A stretch of DNA of 64,000 bases. Origin: Galeruca laticollis. Lineage: Eukaryota > Arthropoda > Insecta > Coleoptera > Chrysomelidae. The notes under the pieces are model-generated. The model saw only the letters and a program-made list of their open reading frames with translations. It was not told where the DNA came from and made no database searches. Below are positions 1-11,269 of the stretch, piece after piece (position 1 is the stretch's first letter; each line of letters starts with the position of its first letter). The stretch is from NCBI GenBank assembly GCA_963921935.1, contig OY998178.1, positions 54,471,451 through 54,535,450 on the forward strand, given 5' to 3'. The translations under genes were made by a program, and so were the position numbers.

Positions 1-1980
1 ACAAAATAAACAATGTAACTAACTATATAATAAAAATTTAGGGTGCATACAAATCAGGTCGGCCGTGTGACGGATGATGCAACCAAGAGCGTAGACAGAG
101 ACGCACCGTAAAAGGGTCACGCTTCGCAGAAATTAACGTTCATTTAAATATCTACATCAAATAATTGTGGAAGGGTAATGGTTTATTTAGATTACTCACA
201 TTAGATGTACGTAAGATTTTTTTTCCAGTTGTTAAATATGTTTCCACGCTACTAAACATTTAGTAGAGGGTTGTTTTAAATACAGGAAGCATTTATAACT
301 TTAAGATGTATCCAAAGATATCTATAGGTGTACGAGGTGTGTAAATTGATTAATGGGAGTGAGTTTTTCTTCTTCAATGTTTTTGTTCGAATAAAACTAC
401 AATTCAATATTATTACTCCCCGGAAAACCACAAAGCGCTGGAGACGGTTCTTTAATCTTCATAGCAATGCTGAAATTCCAATACCGGAATAGCATTTAGC
501 CGGTTACAGATGTTTTAATGTTTTCTAGTGTCCGAAAATGAGTTCCCTAGAGACGATTTTTCAATCTTGGGCAGAGGAAAAAGTCACAAAAACTCAAGTC
601 AGGCGAATGAGGAAGCAGGAATGATTTCACTGGCCAAAAACTCGTTTATTCAGAGCCGTGTAACAAGGCACATTATAGTGATACAACGACCTTTTATTGA
701 TATGTGGTCTCCACCATCATACTGAACACAAAATCATGGATTCTGTCGACATAAAGGCATTCGTCTTCCTTCCAAAAATGCACTAAACTACTGAAAGACC
801 TGGACCATTGACAAAAAACTGTCTCCCTAGGCCTGCTGAAATTATGCAAAAGATGTACTATGCCCAAGACTGAAGTAAAACCTGATAGCACACCGTAGTT
901 CGAAACGTATGCCCCTCATTTTTAAAACGTACTAGAAAACATTGATTTACAAAAAATCGCTAGGACAAACAAATGACTTTAGCGAGTTCAAACTCGTAGT
1001 GGAGGCGCATTCCACGTGTTGCCAGTCTCATTACTTTGATTAACCTTGACTAAATAAATTGATACCTAGGCCAAGCTACAAATATTTTTTCATATAAAAA
1101 GTGTTATGGCGTCAAGATAGAAAATGTAGAGAATAAAAATACGTCGAAAATAAGAGGTCGCACAACTAGATCGGACCGTTGGTTTAGGAGAAAATCGGGA
1201 AAAACCGGTCTAAGTGCCGTTTTCTCAAAAATTCATAACTCGGTTATTTTTTGAGTTGTAGCGTAGATCATCTGGTCAATATTATTTTTTAATATAAACT
1301 TTATATGTGCAAAAAGCAGGCACTGTCTGATGCATAGTTTTCGATCTGTGGCCATTTGAATTTTCAGAAAGAATTTCGAAAATAGAATGTTCATACTTTA
1401 AAACGTTCATCTTGGTTTTGCGATATTATCATTTGTTGTTGATATATTCAAATGATAAGATCATGAAATCGCCCGGCGCAACAGTTTTAATATACATGTA
1501 GACCAAACAATGGCGCAGCTGGTTTTCTTTTATCACAAAATGCTCACTCCAAATTTCTCTAGCTTGGCCTAACTAATCATAAAGAATATTGGCATAGTAG
1601 TATACGACTCCTACCCTTAAGATTGCCCATGAAATTTATCAAATCATCATGACGATTGCTGCCTCATGTCTACAATTAGGCCAGTGCCACATATTCGAAG
1701 CATCGTAATTCTTGAGAATTCAGCCACTTTCTTGAATCTATGAAGTTGTTAAAGATAACTTTAGCGTTAACGATATATCGGGTATTTCTAAGAAATCACA
1801 GTTATTTTCACAATCAGAACCTAAGAACACTGTTATAGATTTACGTTTAACCAAGGATCTTTTCCAAATTATGACATATACACTTACTGGCAGAAGACGC
1901 CTAAAAGTATAGAGGCTATCTTAAACTTTTTCTAATCTGATAAGTGGAAGGGTTTCTATGATTCATTAAATTTCCACAGA
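1..1980. other. Non-coding stretch, no gene recognised
   Basis: I see no recognisable gene, RNA or element boundary here. The short open frames on both strands around 528-891 have no family resemblance and overlap each other. The stretch is AT-rich with scattered stops, as expected for intergenic or old repeat DNA. Confidence 0.5.
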
Positions 1981-1984
1981 CAGT

Positions 1985-3620
1985 ACGCTCGAGAAAATCA
2001 AATACAATTCAAACACTGTCAACAGTTAGGGTATACTACAGACTCCGCACTGGATGATCTTAACAGACTCATGACAAAGTCAAATGATGACACTAGGCGT
2101 GTTCCTGGATATCGAGGGGTCGTTCAACAGCGTTCCTACAACTTCACTAATGAACGAATTGACGCGTAGAACATTCCGACAGAATATGCAACTGGATAGA
2201 GGCCGGCCTAAGAGATAGGGTAATCCTTTCCACTCTAGGCGAGGACACAGTAGAAGCAAAGGTGGGAAGGGGCTGACCACAGGGAGGCGCTCTATCGCCA
2301 CTATACTGGGTGGTCCTAATCGACGATCTCCTGGCAAAAATGGCCAAAGACAGATTTCACCGCCTTCGATATGCGGATGACATGTTGCTAGTAATCAGAG
2401 GCAGGAACCTAGAATATGTTTCAGGAAAAACTCGCAAGATCTATCTGTTAATAAGCAGAAAACCGTTATTGTTCCCTTCACAAGAAAAATAGCAGAGAGG
2501 GCTCAGATGCCCCAAGCTTAACAGCGTGGAAATCTCAAAAGAGGTCAATTACCTGGGAGTCACTTCTGACCAAAAGTTGGCCTGTGGTCCACATCTCAAC
2601 AAGGTGATCCAAAAGGCAAAAATTGTCCTTGGGAGATGCAGAAGTTTTATGGAGAAAGTTGGGGACACAACCAAAAGACGAACCTATGGCTGTATAAATT
2701 GGTAATAAGACCAATGATAACATATGGTTTGGTTGCCTGGAGCGCAAAGGTCACGCAATCAGACAACTTCAAAGTGTACAAAGACTGGCATGCGTATGCA
2801 AAACGGGTGCTGTGAAAATTACCCCAACTGCAGCCCTAGAGGTGCTGCTAAATCTGCCGCCTTTACATATCTACATATAGGGAGAAGTAAAGACGGTACT
2901 GTACAAACTTAAACATGTCCAAAATAGATGAGAATTAGCAAGTAAGCTCCTGGTTTGAGATGCTCTCAGACAAAACAACTCCTGTTTCCATTTTCAGCAG
3001 GCACTTTCGGATTGCCATGTCTGATAGGAAAAACTGTAAGGAAGGCCCTCCAATTAAAGCAGACAGAATCTGGTATACTGATGGCTCCAAGACCAACAAG
3101 TGGGTCGGAGATGGTATCTACGGAGACATAGGGATGGTGAAGGTAGCCATAAGCCTCGAACAGCATGCCACGGTGTTTTAGGCGGAAATCACCAATCGAC
3201 TCCAAAGGCCATCAGTACCAAACTGGTCAGGAACTGTACACAGGATCTTGAGGAAGTGGGCAAACTTACCATAGCCTGTCATGAAGGGCACCTAAGAAAC
3301 GAGGGGCTGACGACTTAGCCAAAGCAGGTTCGGCCACAGAGACGGTAGGCCAAGAACCATTATGCGGAATCTCGGCAGCTCTCTTTAAAACAGCCATCAA
3401 AAACTGGATAAACAAATAGTTTCAGAGCTGTTGGCTGCAAACACAAGGACAGCGATAGGCAAATCAGTTAATTCAACACTGCTCGCCCAAGTTCACATCA
3501 GGCCTACTTAGCCAAAACCGAAAGGTTGTAAGGATACTGGTAGGTCAACTAACGGGGCATTGTAGAGGAGGAGAAACACAATAAATCCGATAGGGTTGGA
3601 GTTGTAGAGGCGCCATCTCC
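1985..3620 (+). pseudogene. Non-LTR retrotransposon remnant: reverse transcriptase plus RNase H (I/LOA-like)
   Basis: Decayed ORF2 of a LINE, readable only by hopping between frames. In order I see an RT segment with VFLDIEGSFNSVP at about 2100-2140, the catalytic RYADDM motif at 2366-2383, the thumb-like segment EVNYLGVTSDQKL near 2540, and an RNase H start, IWYTDGSKT, near 3068. Near 3310 follows ADDLAKAG, which resembles the last acidic motif of RNase H, and then a basic tail. An RNase H after RT is known for the I, LOA, Outcast and related clades, so I place it there rather than in Jockey or CR1. The 5' half with the endonuclease is missing, and there are many stops and shifts. No 3' tail or target duplication was found. 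The RT call is firm; the clade is an inference. Confidence 0.8.
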
Positions 3621-4279
3621 GTTCAAACAAATCTACAATCTAGGGTATACTAAGTATGGAATCATTTTCTAACAAACTCTACTTAATAAACATGTTTTTC
3701 AATGTTTGGATGAACCGTTTGTGAATGGAAGTTTGTCGTTTCTTGGTCTTCTGTTTAGTTAAGGTTTAATGTTTTGTTTATTTTATTTCCAACTCGTTTG
3801 AATAGTAAACGGAACCTAACAACTCTAACAATTTTTTTACATCACCTAGAGTTTTCTCAAGGCGAGTTTGAAGCGAGAGTCCCAGAGGGGTGAAACTTTT
3901 TTCATTTCCTTCGGATTATACAGTTCGAAATTTTTCCTCATTTATCATGTTGACAATACTCTCTTATAAATTGTATATAATAAAATATTTTTTGTGAAAA
4001 TTTGGTATAATACACGTTTTATACAGCATTTTTGGGCATTGCATTTTCAAAATATTGTTTTAAGATATAATGGATAAGTGACACCCTGCAGTTCATATTG
4101 ACATTCAATGTGTTGTTGTAACATCGGGAAATACGTGTTAAATTCTGAATTTACTGTTTCAACCCCAACTTTGTGGAATCTAATCATGTTATTGTTATAA
4201 ATGAAATTAACTGTTTCAAAATAATTCCACTATATAATAAGAAAATGATAAAAATTCTAAAAAACTCGAGAATTGTTTC
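3621..4279. other. Non-coding stretch between LINE and Penelope remnants
   Basis: AT-rich DNA without a recognisable gene. The end of the LINE remnant (about 3600) is not marked by a poly(A) or microsatellite tail, so the exact boundary is unknown. Confidence 0.4.
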
Positions 4280-4790
4280 GATATGTTAAAATATAATCGT
4301 CAGAATTAATGTGACGCCTACCTGATGTTTATTTAATATGTTTGGCTCTTGTGATTGACTTAACATATATTACAAATATTAAACCTTAGATATTATTAGC
4401 CCTATCAGGATATCTTTTATCCATTTAAGATCAGTATTACTGTGCAATGATATAGGACACCACGGAAATCTATTATCTGCTGATCTTTAAATTATTACTT
4501 AAGAAGATAGTTTAATAGTTGAGAACTCCCTAAATTTATCTCTTCTTCATATTGTGGGTCTCTTAAGTATCTTATCTGTTTCTTATCATAAATATGGAGT
4601 ATTTCTAGTTGCTTTAATCTGTATGCTCTTAAGTGTTCAACATGTCTGATTTCAAAATTTCGAATTGTTTGACCTATATAGACAGCATTACATTCTGGAC
4701 ATTTAAGTTTATATATACCAGAGTTTTTAAACTGGGATATTTTTATTTTTACATTTAACAATTTCGTACTTACATTACTTTCTATTTTAA
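4280..4790 (-). mobile_element. Penelope-like element 3' end, GIY-YIG endonuclease fragment (left arm of inverted pair)
   Basis: The minus-strand frame at 4495-4761 reads SGIYKLKCPECNAVYIGQT, the GIY and YIG segments of the GIY-YIG endonuclease that ends Penelope-like retroelement proteins. After an in-frame gap of about 40 residues relative to the usual domain, it ends in LRDPQYEEEINLGSS. The 3' flank (4280-4500) is repeated inverted at 5040-5352, so two 3' ends of one family point outward from a shared centre near 4800-4860. RT is absent from this arm. GIY-YIG endonucleases nick DNA to prime reverse transcription; this one is too short to be active. Confidence 0.75.
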
Positions 4791-4854
4791 AAGAAGTTGT
4801 TGTATTTGTTGCTAAAGATACTATCTTTGAAATATTATTAGAAATATTACTGGC

Positions 4855-5352
4855 ATATGAGAAATCCCATTATGCAAAACATCTACTTGACACCCAATAT
4901 TCATTAACATCTAACACAGAATTAGTACTACATATTTGTGATATGAAATAAGAACTAGATTTCCTCGAGGAATTAGGAATTCGAAGACATTTAAGAGACC
5001 CGCACTATGAAATTGTCAATGAATAGATAAATCTAGTGAGTTCTCCCTATTAAAATGTCTTCTTAAATAATAATTGTGAAGATCAGCAGATACTAGTTTT
5101 CCTTGGTTTCGTATATCATTGAACAGTTATACTAATCTTAAATGGAAACAAGATATCCGGGATATCCCCATAGGGCTAATAATATATAAGCTTTAATATT
5201 TGTAATATCATATCTTCTTCTTTCTATTCATATATATTAAGTCCATCACAAGATAAGTCACTTCTTTGTCTTGCCAAAAATAATTATTAAACATCAGGTA
5301 GACGTCATATCAAATGGAACGTCTGTCATTCTGACCGATGATATTTTAATAT
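4855..5352 (+). mobile_element. Penelope-like element 3' end (right arm of inverted pair)
   Basis: Plus-strand translation gives SHYAKHLLDTQYSL, then ELVLHICDMK, a stop, and LGIRRHLRDPHYEIVNE. This is the C-terminal part of the Penelope GIY-YIG region, matching the LRDPQY ending of the left arm. The following non-coding 300 bases are an inverted copy of 4280-4500, with long identical blocks such as tattagcccta and tgctgatctt. The arm runs into the solo LTR at 5355, which inserted in or beside its 3' end. Inverted partial copies are common for Penelope elements. Confidence 0.7.
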
Positions 5353-5354
5353 AT

Positions 5355-5813
5355 TGTTACGAAACAGCACACTGGTATAGTCCCTGAATCCGACTCTGTC
5401 TAAGTCATATATAAAAGTTAAAATTATGGCGGATCCGCAGGGATTTCTTAGAACTGTTTACGATTGTGACTATCTTATCTAGACATTGTTTTTGTGACCA
5501 GTCTTATGTAGAAAATGCCAGAGAGCCAATTGTTTTTGTGTAAGCCGCAATCTAGAATTATCTAGTAAAAAAGGCACTAATATATAAAGGACCGACCACG
5601 GAGTTAGTTTAGTTTTAATTTGACATCGTGAGATAAACAGTAAATAAGTGGATATAAATTAGTGAAGTGTTTATATAAATTAGTTTAAGTGCATATACTG
5701 TGTATATAATATAAATTAGTGAATAAATAAATTAAGTTAGTAGACATAACGTGTGAGTATAAATTTATCCCACCCGTAATAAAAACGTTTAATTAAATAA
5801 GGAAAACATTACA
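5355..5813 (+). mobile_element. Solo LTR of the gypsy family found at 7881-12401
   Basis: Starts with TGTTACGAAACAGCACACTG and ends in ACATTACA, as does the 5' LTR at 7881-8364, and is alignable along most of its length. It is flanked by ATAT at 5351-5354 and 5814-5817, consistent with a 4-bp target duplication. No internal region follows, so it is a solo LTR left by recombination. A TATA-like aatatataaa lies near 5578. It differs from the full element by small indels in its 3' half, so it represents an independent insertion. Confidence 0.9.
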
Positions 5814-5817
5814 ATAT

Positions 5818-6448
5818 CGAAAAAATTGTTAACTTATAAGAATTTATATGGTTTTCTTATTATACAGTGGAATTATTTAGAAACAGTTTTATTTATAACA
5901 ATGGCATGCTATCTTTATATCAAATTAAAAAAAAATATCAACATATTCAAAAATTTCATTAAAAAATTAACCTGAAACATGTTAACTTTTTTAAAATAGA
6001 TTTTGATTTAAGAAAAAAAACAATCATTATGAAACCAAATTCTACTATTAAAATACCAAGTTATGGAAATTTTCATTAAACGCGCTGGTTGTGTGGAGTT
6101 AAGGTACTACAAGTTTTTATTGTGCAAACGATTCATGTTCAAGTTCCGATGATTTCAAGTTCTTAAAATTTTTATATTTTATAATTTTGTTGATACATTT
6201 CAACAATTTTAACATGCTTTTCGTTTAATTTTTGAAATATGTTGATAGTTTTCTTTTATTCAATTTGATAAGAAAGATAAAGATTTACCTATGTTACAAG
6301 TGTTGTTTTCCTTTTTAAACCTTTCTGTTTATTAAGATTTAATATAAAAACAACTTTTACACTCCAAAAATCCGTTCAAATAAATTAATATTCATACCCT
6401 TTTATAAATTAATCTACCGACGCCCACAGTTAATAAAAGAATATTTAT
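5818..6448. other. AT-rich non-coding stretch
   Basis: No gene or element recognised. It would be downstream flank of the minus-strand terminal exon at 6449-6615. Confidence 0.4.
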
Positions 6449-6615
6449 CTAAATGACAGTAACCTTGTATGGTTCCAGATCCTGTGAGCCATCCTGACTC
6501 CTGTATGACTTGACCAGGTCGCTGACATATTCCCACACCCCTTCTGCCAGGGCACCGTTATCCCAAGCAGCTGCTCCTAATTCCACATGACGCACCATGA
6601 CGGGTTTTATAGACA
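6449..6615 (-). CDS. Probable 3'-terminal coding exon of an unidentified host gene
   Basis: A minus-strand open segment without its own start codon reads SIKPVMVRHVELGAAAWDNG, then ALAEGVWEYVSDLVKSYRSQ, and ends PYKVTVI followed by TAG (6449-6451). Base composition is visibly richer in G+C than the flanks. A splice acceptor (AG, 6616-6617 on the plus strand read as CT) sits exactly at its 5' edge. I infer the last exon of a multi-exon cellular gene whose other exons lie to the right, beyond the gypsy element or outside the window. I do not recognise the protein. The C-terminal TVI resembles a class I PDZ-binding tail, which is only suggestive in so short a piece. It could also be a stranded exon of a processed gene fragment. 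Confidence 0.55.
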
Positions 6616-6617
6616 CT

Positions 6618-7880
6618 ACACGTTAATCACATCCAAACGATATGTTTATTTAATGAATCATTTGAAATGAATGGATTTCCAAAAAGTTCGACACTAGGAT
6701 TTAGGCGGGAAGTTCCAGTCATTTCACCAAACTGCAAATTTTTTTCAAATTAATGCAGTTGTTTTTAAATACTGTTAACAGTACCACCCACATACGCGGA
6801 CATTTAGAAACTTCACTATTCATCTTGAAAGTTTAAAAAAATTGATATTAGATAGGATAATAAATTAAGTTAGAGTAGATTTTGACAATTAATAATTGGT
6901 AAACGCTTTTTACGATATGCAGCGCTATTTTTTTGTAGGTTTTAGACAAATTCAAAATTTAACAACTATGTACCAACAAACATAACCTCAAAATTTTTGG
7001 TGGAACAATAATTAGTATATTTATTCAGACATTCCCGTGTTATTGAAACACTTTTTTATGGATTTGTCAGTCAATTGAGACTAAATATAAAATATTATAA
7101 AAAGGCAAATTAACTCATGAATTGAAACTATTATGTATGTTGTAGTAGTGAACTAAATTAACAAACGTTCTTATTTCATTATTTCTTCAAAATGGCGTCA
7201 TTCAGCTTCGATACATTTTTGTATAAGATTTTCCATTTGGTTGGTAATTTCCTTGGTAAAATCTATTAACAGACAATTCCTTTGAAGCATAAGTAACTAT
7301 TATTTTGAACAAAAATAAATTATATGCATGTCTATCCTTGTTAGCCATATTTTCAACATGTATGAATGAATTTGGGAATATAAAGGTGTTTGGGAACATC
7401 TGCAACCAACACAATTATTCTTGTGTTAAAAATTTTTTTAAAACACACATATCCGGCCGAAAGTACGTACTTTGCGCTTTGGTTTGGATATATACAATCT
7501 AACATTTCTGCGTTGGTACAGATGCCTACAGTGGGCCGAAAGTAATTAATCATGCAATGACACTGATACACGAGACGGTAGTTAGTCAATCGCCATCTGT
7601 TTAAATCGAGACGCGTAACGGCGAGTGCGGAAACATAACGAGTGCATGAAATGCACTTTCTAACGAGTGAGTACTCTATTTTTCCTACGACCACACTTTT
7701 AAAGAATAATCTCTCAATTATTAAATTATTTATGACACAGAAGAAATAACATATTTATATACTTTTATTAAATCAATTTCTGATATAATTTAAAATCAAA
7801 TTTGAATTATTAGTACGCATTATTTTTTTTAAACCGTTCATACGTGTGGTTTGACAAATCGATAATCAAACCTAAAATAA
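6618..7880. other. AT-rich non-coding stretch (possible intron of the gene ending at 6449)
   Basis: No gene recognised. Overlapping short frames near 7200-7700 on both strands show no family features. A small gtgcat/atgcac hairpin followed by an aacgagtg motif lies near 7640-7665, in the style of the foldback repeats described elsewhere in the window. Confidence 0.4.
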
Positions 7881-8364
7881 TGTTACGAAACAGCACACTG
7901 CTATAGTCCTTGAATCCGACTCTGTCTAAGCCATGTATGAAAGTTAAAATTATGGCGGACGCGCAGGGATTTCTTAGAACTGTTTACGATTGTGGCTATC
8001 TTATCTAGACATTGTTTTTGTGACCAGTCTTATCTAGAAAATGCCAGAAAGCCAATTGTTTTTGTAACATAGAATTATCTAGTGAAAAAGGCACTAATAT
8101 ATAAGGGACCGACCAGCGAGTTAGTTTAGTTTATAATTTGAAATCGTGAGAAAACAGTAAATAAGCGAGCAGTAAAGTATTGATATAAATTAATGATTAA
8201 GGTTGTGTGTATATAAATTAAATTTAAGTGAATAGTTAAGTATATATAAATTAAGTGTTAGTGTGTAGTTTAGTGTTTAAGTAATTAGTTAGTAGCATTA
8301 CCGTGTGTTTAAAGTTTATCCCACCCGTCATAAAAACGTTTTAATAAATAAGAAAAACATTACA
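7881..8364 (+). repeat. 5' LTR of gypsy element
   Basis: Begins TGTTACGAAACAGCAC and ends ACATTACA, the TG...CA ends expected of an LTR. A TATA-like aatatataag lies near 8095. It lacks the four-fold 22-bp repeat seen in the 3' LTR. Confidence 0.92.
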
Positions 8365-8383
8365 TTGGTGTCAGGTGTGGGGT
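8365..8383 (+). promoter_or_regulatory. Primer-binding site of gypsy element
   Basis: TTGGTGTCAGGTGTGGGG directly follows the 5' LTR. The TGG start pairs with the CCA end of a tRNA, as in most gypsy elements; I did not assign the tRNA. Confidence 0.75.
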
Positions 8384-8408
8384 AATATAAATAAATTGCC
8401 ACGTAAAA

Positions 8409-9885
8409 ATGGCCAAGAGACTATGTGACTTGAAAGTGTCTGTGTTAAGAGCAGAATTGGAAGATCGTGAGTTGGAAATGTCCGGTAAGAAAAGTGAATT
8501 AGTAGAAAGACTTAAAGTGGCACTGGAAAATGACGGCTTTGATCTAGAAACATTTTTATTTAATGACGAGGCTTCCACCTTAAATTGGTCAATTTCTGCT
8601 AACATGCACGAGAAGATTTCTGCTATGAAGAACGATATTTCTGCCATGGAAGAGAAAATTTCAAAGAATGTGAAAAACGATATTTCTGCTATGAAAAACG
8701 ACATTTTTGCTAATATTGACGACAAAATTTCTGCTTTGAAGAAGGATATATCTGCCGATATCGTATTAATGAAAAACGACATTGCCGCTGACGTTGAAAA
8801 TGAAATTTCGTCTCTAAAATCTGAAATCGAGAATAAAATGTCAACGATGGACGAGAAAATCGAGAAAGGGATTACAAAGATGGACGAGAAGATTGAGAAT
8901 AAGATGACAACGATGGACGAGAAAATCAAGGAGTTAGAAAAAAAGATGACAGATATAAGAACTCAAGACACGCCAGCGGAAGAAAAGAAGATCGAGCAAA
9001 CAAAACATTGAAAGCCAGAAACACACCCTAAGTTAGAAGACATTGGTAGTTTTACCCGAGTCAAGGCCCCAACGTTCGATGGAAAAATGTCGTGTACCAA
9101 TTACGGGAAACAATTTGAAGCAGCCGCTAGAGTGAATAATTGGTCCGATAGACAGAAGACAGTGAAATTAACTATCGTACTTCGGGGATATGTCTTAGAT
9201 GTACTACAGACGATACCACTGGAAGAAACGGATGACTTCGAGCAGCTGAAGGAGAGGTTGGACATGCGATATGGTCATGAACATCTAGAACATTTGTATC
9301 AATCTCAGCTGAAGAACCGAAGGCAGAAACGTGATGAATCCATTCAAGAATATGAAATGGACATTGCCCGACTAGTTTGATTTGCTTATCCGTCAGCACC
9401 AGAGAACATGATGGAATATCTGGTCATCCAGGCCTTTATTGATGGCTTACGTGACCCCGATATGAAGCAGCCACCATGGCTTCCGGATACAACAAAGGTA
9501 GGACCGTACAGGAAGAGGTGACGATGACAGACTTGACCAAATCGCCAACTTGTTGAAAGGTATGGTAGACAAGAAGCCGAAGAAAATCAGGTGCTGTAAT
9601 TGTGGCGAGCTAGAGCATGTACGCATTTCGTGTAAGCGTCCTACGACTCCTGCAAACCAAGAACCTCTTAAATGCAAAGCAGCCACGGAGAGCTCGCGGT
9701 ACAATAAAGGTAGGACCATGCAGGAAGAAGATTGCGATGACAAACTTGACCAGATCGTCAACTTGTTGAAAGGTATGGCAGACAAGAAGCCGAAGAAGAT
9801 CAAATGCTGGAAGTGTGGCGAACTAGAGCACGTACGCAGTCCGTCTAAGCGCCCCAAGACTCCTGTAACCCAAGAACTCCAGTCA
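8409..9885 (+). pseudogene. Gag of gypsy element with SAP domain, long coiled coil and duplicated zinc knuckle
   Basis: The frame from ATG 8409 encodes a SAP-like motif in the first 40 residues (LRAELEDRELEMSGKKSELV). Then comes about 130 residues of coiled coil built on repeats of the type MKNDISA and MDEKIE. After a TGA at 9009 the same frame continues through a capsid-like region (YGKQFEAAARVNNW, DFEQLKERLDMRYG) to a second TGA at 9378. A shift near 9500-9545 leads to the nucleocapsid. Two zinc knuckles follow in tandem: CCNCGELEHVRISC is intact (C-X2-C-X4-H-X4-C), while CWKCGELEHVRSPS has lost its last cysteine. Gag would form the particle and bind RNA. SAP domains bind AT-rich scaffold DNA, so this Gag may tether to chromatin; that is an inference. 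Two stops and one shift make it a pseudogene. Confidence 0.85.
9490..9880 (+). repeat. Tandem duplication of the nucleocapsid segment (period about 211 bp)
   Basis: The block from aaaggtaggaccg (about 9493) to near 9690 recurs from aaaggtaggaccatg (about 9704) to about 9880, with both copies carrying LLKGM.DKKPKKI and a zinc knuckle. The copies differ at several bases, so the duplication is older than the latest decay. Confidence 0.8.
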
Positions 9886-9939
9886 GAAGGGAAATCAGAC
9901 AGGGGTGAACATCCAGCTGATGTGAATCACCGAAAAGCC

Positions 9940-11260
9940 AACTCCTTGCCTAGACGGTCATGCCCTGTAGACTATTCACAATGCAACAAATCAAAATCTA
10001 AGGAAGTTGCAGTTTCAAGAATTACAGTAGTCAATGAAGAATGGTCACCCACCAGGATCAGAGAAGATCAGGAGAATGATCCTCACCTGAAGATGATCCG
10101 GCAATGGAAGGAATAAAATCGGCGACCTACATGGCAAGAAGTGTCAAGATCTTCACCGACACCCGTGTCCTGGAAGAATGGCTGTTGAAAAGAGTCCTTG
10201 AAAACGATGATGGTTCCGAGATGAGGAGACAGCTAGTTATACCGAGAACAAGAGTAACTGAAGTACTAAAGAAGTTACACGACAGTTCATCAGGGGGTCA
10301 TATGGGAGTGAAGAAAACCCTCTAGCGAGTTCGTGAAAGGTTTTATTGGATGAACAGCTCCGAGTAATGGACCACATCGTAAGAGAAAGGCACCTATGAA
10401 ACAGTATAATGTTGGAAGCCCTTTCGAAAGGAGTGCTTTAGACATCGCTGGACCATTTCCGACGACAGAAAATGGTGGTAAATACATCCTGGTTATAATG
10501 GATTATTTCACAAAGTGGGTGGAAATTTACGCTATCCCGAACCAAGAGGCTACAACTGCCGCGAATGTATTGGTAAAAGAATTTATCAGCCGATATGGAG
10601 TGCCCTTGGAAGTCCACAGTGACCAGTGAAGAAATTTCGAAAGCCATCTATTCCAGGAGATTTGCGACAAGCTGGGAATGAAGAAGACCAGGACAACAGC
10701 ATTACATTCACAGTCAGATGGAATGGTCGAGAGAATGAACATGACTATTGGAAAATACCTGTCCAAAGTAGTTTCCAGCCATCAGAGAGATTGGGACCAG
10801 TATCTTGCCCTATTCGCATTGGTTAGGTTAGGCTTATCGATCTGCCGTCAATGAGTCCACGGGTGAAACACCTGTGACCTGGAATTTGGCTGTCGGTCTG
10901 GAGAAGATCTAGCAGGAGAAAACTACGTGATCCAATTGAGAAGAAGGCTGGACTATATTCATGAATTATTTCGAACAAATCTTCAAGTTGCCAGCGACAG
11001 AATGAAAAGTCGGTACGACACGTAGGCAACAGAAGGCGGTTTTAAAGAAGGGGACAAAGTATGATTACACAACCCGACGAGGAGAAAAGGATTTTCTCCA
11101 AAATTACAAAAATCCTGGGAAGGTCCATACTTTATCAAGAAAAGGATCAATGATGTTATATATCGCATAAGCAAGATCCCCAACGGAAAACCAAAAGTAG
11201 TTCACCAAAACCGACTAGCGCCATTCGAAGGAGACCATGACCTAGAGAAAGTAGTAAACC
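9940..11260 (+). pseudogene. Remnant of RNase H end and integrase of gypsy element
   Basis: After a stretch resembling the end of gypsy RNase H (NSLPRRSCPVD) comes the integrase. The H-H half of the zinc domain is present (LHDSSSGGH, about 10277-10305), but the C-C half is lost in a deletion near 10340-10385. The catalytic core starts at SALDIAGPFP (about 10432) with the first Asp. The second Asp is in HSDQ, directly followed by TGA at 10627-10629 where the family has Gly. The Glu is in DGMVERMN (about 10717-10740). Later frames hold a GPY/F-type C-terminal module (WEGPYFIKKR, about 11117) and HQNRLAPFEG (about 11204). The integrase would insert the cDNA; the deletion, stops and shifts make it inactive. 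Protease and RT, which should precede it, are absent. Confidence 0.88.
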
Positions 11261-11269
11261 ATATTCGAG

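Noticed and set aside
8360..8929. 189-codon minus-strand open frame
   Set aside because: Antisense shadow of the repeated coiled-coil part of Gag; it reads as low-complexity Phe/Ile/Ser.
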